This document shows positions 45,988 to 48,565 of a stretch of 48,565 nucleotides of DNA, one piece after another. Made by a program: the position numbers and the translations under genes. Position 1 is the first letter of the stretch. Each line of letters begins with the position of its first letter. The notes under the pieces were generated by a model. It was not told the DNA's origin and searched no databases. It was given only the letters and a program-made list of their open reading frames with translations. The stretch is from contig LSTF01000013.1 in assembly GCA_001644455.1 (NCBI GenBank), positions 1 through 48,565 on the forward strand, given 5' to 3'. Origin of the DNA: Betaproteobacteria bacterium SCGC AG-212-J23. Lineage in GTDB: Bacteria > Pseudomonadota > Gammaproteobacteria > Burkholderiales > SG8-39.

Positions 45988-45993
45988 TACAAT
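45988..45993 (+). promoter_or_regulatory. -10-like hexamer upstream of yggS
   Basis: TACAAT (five of six consensus bases) lies in the 51-base gap between pilT and yggS, 45 bases before ATG 46039. No clear -35 was found. Confidence 0.3.
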
Positions 45994-45999
45994 CCTCCC
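45994..45999 (-). promoter_or_regulatory. Strong ribosome-binding site of pilT
   Basis: GGGAGG on the minus strand (45999-45994), six bases before ATG 45987. It rejects a longer in-frame start near 46068. Confidence 0.7.
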
Positions 46000-46002
46000 A
46001 GG

Positions 46003-46024
46003 CCGCGGAAAGAAATTTCCACGG
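46003..46024. other. Hairpin in the pilT/yggS divergent leader
   Basis: CCGCGGAAA at 46003-46011 pairs with TTTCCACGG at 46016-46024 (one C/A mismatch), with loop GAAA on the plus strand. An outer G-C pair (46002 with 46025) extends it. It would fold in the 5' leader of either transcript. Confidence 0.45.
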
Positions 46025-46038
46025 CATTTCAGGGGATT

Positions 46039-46707
46039 ATGGCAACAATCGGCGAAAACCTGCAACAAGTAAAAGCGCGCCTCGCCGGCGTGCGCGGAGT
46101 GATTTTGTTGGCAGTGTCCAAGGGCCAGCCGGTGGAGTCGATCCGAGCGGCGGCTGTGGCCGGACAGAAGGCGTTCGGCGAGAACTACGTGCAGGAAGCG
46201 ATTGAGAAAATGAATCTCCTGCGAGGTAACGGAAATGAGCTGTCATGGCACCTCATTGGCCCCCTCCAGAGCAACAAGACGCGCGTCGTCGCCGAGCGCT
46301 TCGACTGGGTGCAGACGGTGGCGAGTGAAAAAATTGCACGCCGCCTGTCCGAGCAGCGCCCGGCTTCGCTCGCGCCGCTCAACGTCTTGATTCAGGTGAA
46401 TGTCTCGGGAGAGCCGACCAAGTCCGGCGTCGCTCCCGGGGGAGTGAATTCCCTTTCGAAAAGCATCAAGAACCTGAAAGGCATTCGTCTGCGGGGCTTG
46501 ATGGCCATTCCCGAGCCGGGCGCGGACCGCGCGCGATACCGCTCCGTGAAGGCGCTCTACGACAGCCTGAAGGCCGACTACGAATTCGATACGCTGTCGC
46601 TCGGCATGTCGGACGACATGGATGTGGCGATCGCCGAAGGCTCGACGATGGTGCGCATCGGCACGGCGATCTTCGGTGCCCGCAAGACGCACAAGAGCGC
46701 TGCATGA
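46039..46707 (+). CDS. yggS: PLP homeostasis protein YggS
   Basis: YggS (PLPHP) binds pyridoxal 5'-phosphate and helps balance vitamin B6. The 222-residue TIM-barrel protein shows the PLP lysine in ILLAVSKGQP, FGENYVQEA, WHLIGPLQSNKTRVV, RGLMAIPEPG, LSLGMSDDMDVAIAEGSTMVRIG and ends IFGAR. ATG 46039 follows AGGGGATT, a usable ribosome-binding site. Overlaps proC by four bases (ATGA), the usual partner. Confidence 0.96.
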   Translation: MATIGENLQQVKARLAGVRGVILLAVSKGQPVESIRAAAVAGQKAFGENYVQEAIEKMNLLRGNGNELSWHLIGPLQSNKTRVVAERFDWVQTVASEKIARRLSEQRPASLAPLNVLIQVNVSGEPTKSGVAPGGVNSLSKSIKNLKGIRLRGLMAIPEPGADRARYRSVKALYDSLKADYEFDTLSLGMSDDMDVAIAEGSTMVRIGTAIFGARKTHKSAA

Positions 46708-47516
46708 AGATTGCTTTCCTCGGCGGCGGCAACATGGCTAGCGCGCTGATCGGCGGTCTCATCGCGAAAGGCACCGATCCGCGCTCGATCTCGGTCGTGG
46801 AGATGAGCCCGGCGGCGCGGGACAAGCTCGGCGAGCGCCACAAGGTGCACCTCTCGAGCGCGCCCGATGCCGAGACGCAACACGCCGACGTGCTGGTGCT
46901 GGCGGTCAAGCCGCAGGACATGCAGCGGGCGCTCGCCCCCCTTTCCGGTTTTTCCAGGGAAAAGCTGGTCGTCAGCGTTGCTGCCGGCATTACGCTGAAG
47001 AGCCTGACGCGCTGGCTCGACGGGCATCGCAAGATCGTGCGTTGCATGCCCAACACGCCGGCGTTGATCGGCGCGGGAATCACCGGGTTGTTCGCTTCAC
47101 CCGAGGTCGGAAAAAACGAAAGGGAAAAAGCGGAAACGATCCTGCGCGCGGTCGGCGACGTGGTCTGGATGCCCGAAGAGCGGCTGCTCGACCCGGTCAC
47201 CGCCGTTTCGGCGAGCGGCCCGGCCTACGTCTTCTGGTTCATCGAGCAACTCGCCGCCAGCGCGGTGAAGCTCGGCATTCCCAAGGACGCGGCGCTGAAG
47301 ATGGCGAAGCAGACCGTGCTCGGCTCGGCGATGCTCGCCTCGCAGAGCGCCGAGTCGCCCGAGACGTTGCGCAAGAACGTGACGTCCAAGGGCGGCACGA
47401 CCGAAGCGGCGCTGAAGGTGTTCGACGAGGCGAAGCTCGCCGAGCATTTCGCGCGCGCCGTCGCGGCGGCGTCGAAGCGCGGCGAGGAGATGGGCCGGGA
47501 GTTCGGGGGAGACTGA
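46704..47516 (+). CDS. proC: Pyrroline-5-carboxylate reductase
   Basis: ProC reduces pyrroline-5-carboxylate to proline with NAD(P)H. The 270-residue protein has the nucleotide loop IAFLGGGNMASALIGG, VLAVKPQDM, RCMPNTPALIGAGITGL and the catalytic/dimer signature TAVSASGPAYVFWFIEQLA, with TSKGGTTEAALKVF near the end. Coupled to yggS (ATGA) and to yggT (TGATG). The yggS-proC-yggT order is widely conserved. Confidence 0.97.
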   Translation: MKIAFLGGGNMASALIGGLIAKGTDPRSISVVEMSPAARDKLGERHKVHLSSAPDAETQHADVLVLAVKPQDMQRALAPLSGFSREKLVVSVAAGITLKSLTRWLDGHRKIVRCMPNTPALIGAGITGLFASPEVGKNEREKAETILRAVGDVVWMPEERLLDPVTAVSASGPAYVFWFIEQLAASAVKLGIPKDAALKMAKQTVLGSAMLASQSAESPETLRKNVTSKGGTTEAALKVFDEAKLAEHFARAVAAASKRGEEMGREFGGD

Positions 47517-48049
47517 TGCTCGGGCAGATCGGCGTCTATCTCGTCGACACCGTATTCGCGTTCTTCGTCATGCTGCTGCTCGCGCGCTTTCACTTCCAGT
47601 GGCTGCGCGTGCCGTTCCGCAACCCGGTGGGCGAGTTCGTGCTGGCGACGACGAGCTGGATGGTGATGCCGGTGCGGCGCGTGATCCCGAGCCTCGCCGG
47701 CCTCGACCTGGCGACCCTGCTCCTCGCCTGGGTACTGGAGGGCGTAGCGATCTGGATCAAGGCGGCGATCGTCGGCGTGGAGCCGTCGTTCCTCGTCATC
47801 GCCGGCGTCGCCGCGCTCGGCTTGGTGCGCTACAGCCTCTACATCCTGGTGTTCGCGATCATCGTCCAGGTGATCTTTTCCTGGATCAACCCCTACGCGC
47901 CGATGGCGCCGGTGTTCAACGCGATGACCGCGCCATTCCTGCGGCCGCTGCGGCGCTTCATCCCGCCGCTGGGCAACGTCGACCTGGCGCCGCTGGTGCT
48001 GCTCGTCGTGATCCAGATCCTGCTGATCGTCCTCGCTAACGTGGCCTAG
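47516..48049 (+). CDS. yggT: YggT-family membrane protein
   Basis: A 177-residue inner-membrane protein containing two tandem YggT units. Each has a hydrophobic helix pair around an RFHFQWLRVPFRNPVGEFV or SWINPYAPMAPVFNAMTAPFLRPLRRFIPP type segment. Function uncertain; osmotic shock resistance and cell-envelope roles have been proposed for relatives. The ATG overlaps the proC TGA. The 3' end overlaps aceK on the other strand by 14 bases. Confidence 0.93.
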   Translation: MLGQIGVYLVDTVFAFFVMLLLARFHFQWLRVPFRNPVGEFVLATTSWMVMPVRRVIPSLAGLDLATLLLAWVLEGVAIWIKAAIVGVEPSFLVIAGVAALGLVRYSLYILVFAIIVQVIFSWINPYAPMAPVFNAMTAPFLRPLRRFIPPLGNVDLAPLVLLVVIQILLIVLANVA

Positions 48050-48565
48050 CGAAGCGCTGCTCCTCCGGATAGGGGAAGACGTCTTCCTGCTCGCCGGCGC
48101 GCACCCGGTCCTGCTTCGCCTGCCAGAACGCGGGATCGAGCAGATCGCGGTGGTACTGGTAGAAGATCTCGCGCGCCTTCGGATCGGCGACGAGAAAGCG
48201 CTCGAACTGCTCCGGGAAGACGTCGTTCTCGGCCACCGACCAGTAGGGCTCGGCCTGGATCTCCTCCTCGTAGCTCGCCGCTTCGGGGATGCGCCGGAAG
48301 GCGAGCTCGCCCATCGGCGCAATCTCGTCATAGTCGTAGAACACCACGCGGTCGTGGCGCGTCACGCCGAAGTTCTTGAGCAGCATGTCGCCGGGAAAAA
48401 TGCCCGCGCCGGCGAGCTCCTTGATCGCCTGGCCGTACTCGCGCAGCACGGTGCGCAGGCCGGCTTCGTCGCCGTCGCGCCGGCAGTCTTCGAGGTGCAG
48501 GTTGAGCGGCTGCATGCGCCGCTCGATGTAGACATGGCCGAGGACGAGCTGCTCGCCCTCGATCG
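48036..48565 (-). CDS. aceK: Isocitrate dehydrogenase kinase/phosphatase, C-terminal part
   Basis: AceK switches isocitrate dehydrogenase off and on by phosphorylation, diverting carbon to the glyoxylate shunt. Only the last 176 codons are in the window; the gene continues past the right edge. The frame reads through VYIERRMQPLNLHLE to GDMLLKNFGVTRHDRVVFYDYDEI, the Mg2+/catalytic segment of the kinase fold, and FLVADPKAREIFYQYHRDLLDPAFW near the end. Its presence suggests the organism has a glyoxylate shunt, although aceA/aceB are not in view. Confidence 0.96.
   Translation of the reverse strand, partial: IEGEQLVLGHVYIERRMQPLNLHLEDCRRDGDEAGLRTVLREYGQAIKELAGAGIFPGDMLLKNFGVTRHDRVVFYDYDEIAPMGELAFRRIPEAASYEEEIQAEPYWSVAENDVFPEQFERFLVADPKAREIFYQYHRDLLDPAFWQAKQDRVRAGEQEDVFPYPEEQRFARPR

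Overview
This window is a gene-dense, high-GC stretch of bacterial chromosome that looks like a betaproteobacterium. The evidence is gene order typical of that class: accB-accC-prmA-(zinc-ribbon DUF3426)-sugar kinase; yqgE-ruvX-pyrR-pyrB-pyrC'; a PBP5-type carboxypeptidase followed by a D-amino-acid aminotransferase, ybeD, lipB and lipA; polA next to a LOG gene, a DUF2782 gene and an APH-type homoserine kinase; ubiE, a Tim44-like gene, ubiJ and ubiB; and pilU-pilT facing yggS-proC-yggT. I cannot place it to genus. I see no tRNA, rRNA, CRISPR array, insertion sequence, phage gene or plasmid gene. Every gap between genes is shorter than 70 bases.

Layout. 1-4952 (minus strand): fatty-acid biotin carboxylase genes accB/accC, the ribosomal-protein methyltransferase prmA, a zinc-ribbon membrane protein, the start of a PfkB kinase, and upstream a TlpA-like thioredoxin and an uncharacterised protein. 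4987-12524 (plus): murein recycling ligase mpl, esterase yqiA, an RNB ribonuclease, tonB, aroE, mtgA and mgtE. 12521-15101 (minus): hemL, thiE and thiD (haem and thiamine precursors). 15124-23772 (plus): rubredoxin, yqgE, ruvX, the pyrimidine genes pyrR-pyrB-pyrC', rlpA, dacC, dat, the lipoate genes and a cupin. 23769-27016 (minus): a second TlpA-like thioredoxin and polA. 27015-34184 (plus): LOG hydrolase, DUF2782, thrB, a membrane protein, HIT, DUF971, ubiE, Tim44-like, ubiJ and ubiB. 34168-34836 (minus): an exported methyltransferase. 34864-39815 (plus): a sodium/solute symporter, VanZ, a thioredoxin-like ferredoxin, a hydrolase, hemJ and a THUMP RNA methyltransferase. 39802-41775 (minus): an FAD monooxygenase and surE. 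41799-42725 (plus): a lipid-kinase-like protein. 42739-45987 (minus): a lipoprotein, a small membrane protein, pilU and pilT. 46039-48049 (plus): yggS, proC and yggT. 48036-48565 (minus): the 3' part of aceK.

Genes are packed so tightly that stop and start codons commonly overlap (ATGA, GTGA, TGATG, TAATG), which points to translational coupling. GTG and TTG starts are frequent. Two convergent pairs share a single CTAG as both stop codons, and the divergent pair polA/LOG shares a single CATG as both start codons.

I found no new mobile, defence or biosynthetic system. The points that most deserve a second look are: a DNA polymerase I whose 3'-5' exonuclease has lost three of four metal-binding acidic residues; a dihydroorotase homologue stripped of nearly all metal ligands; an intrinsic terminator lying inside the predicted ubiJ coding region; a methyltransferase with an export signal; a VanZ gene without a usable standard start codon; and -10-like hexamers sitting only 5-12 bases before several start codons.
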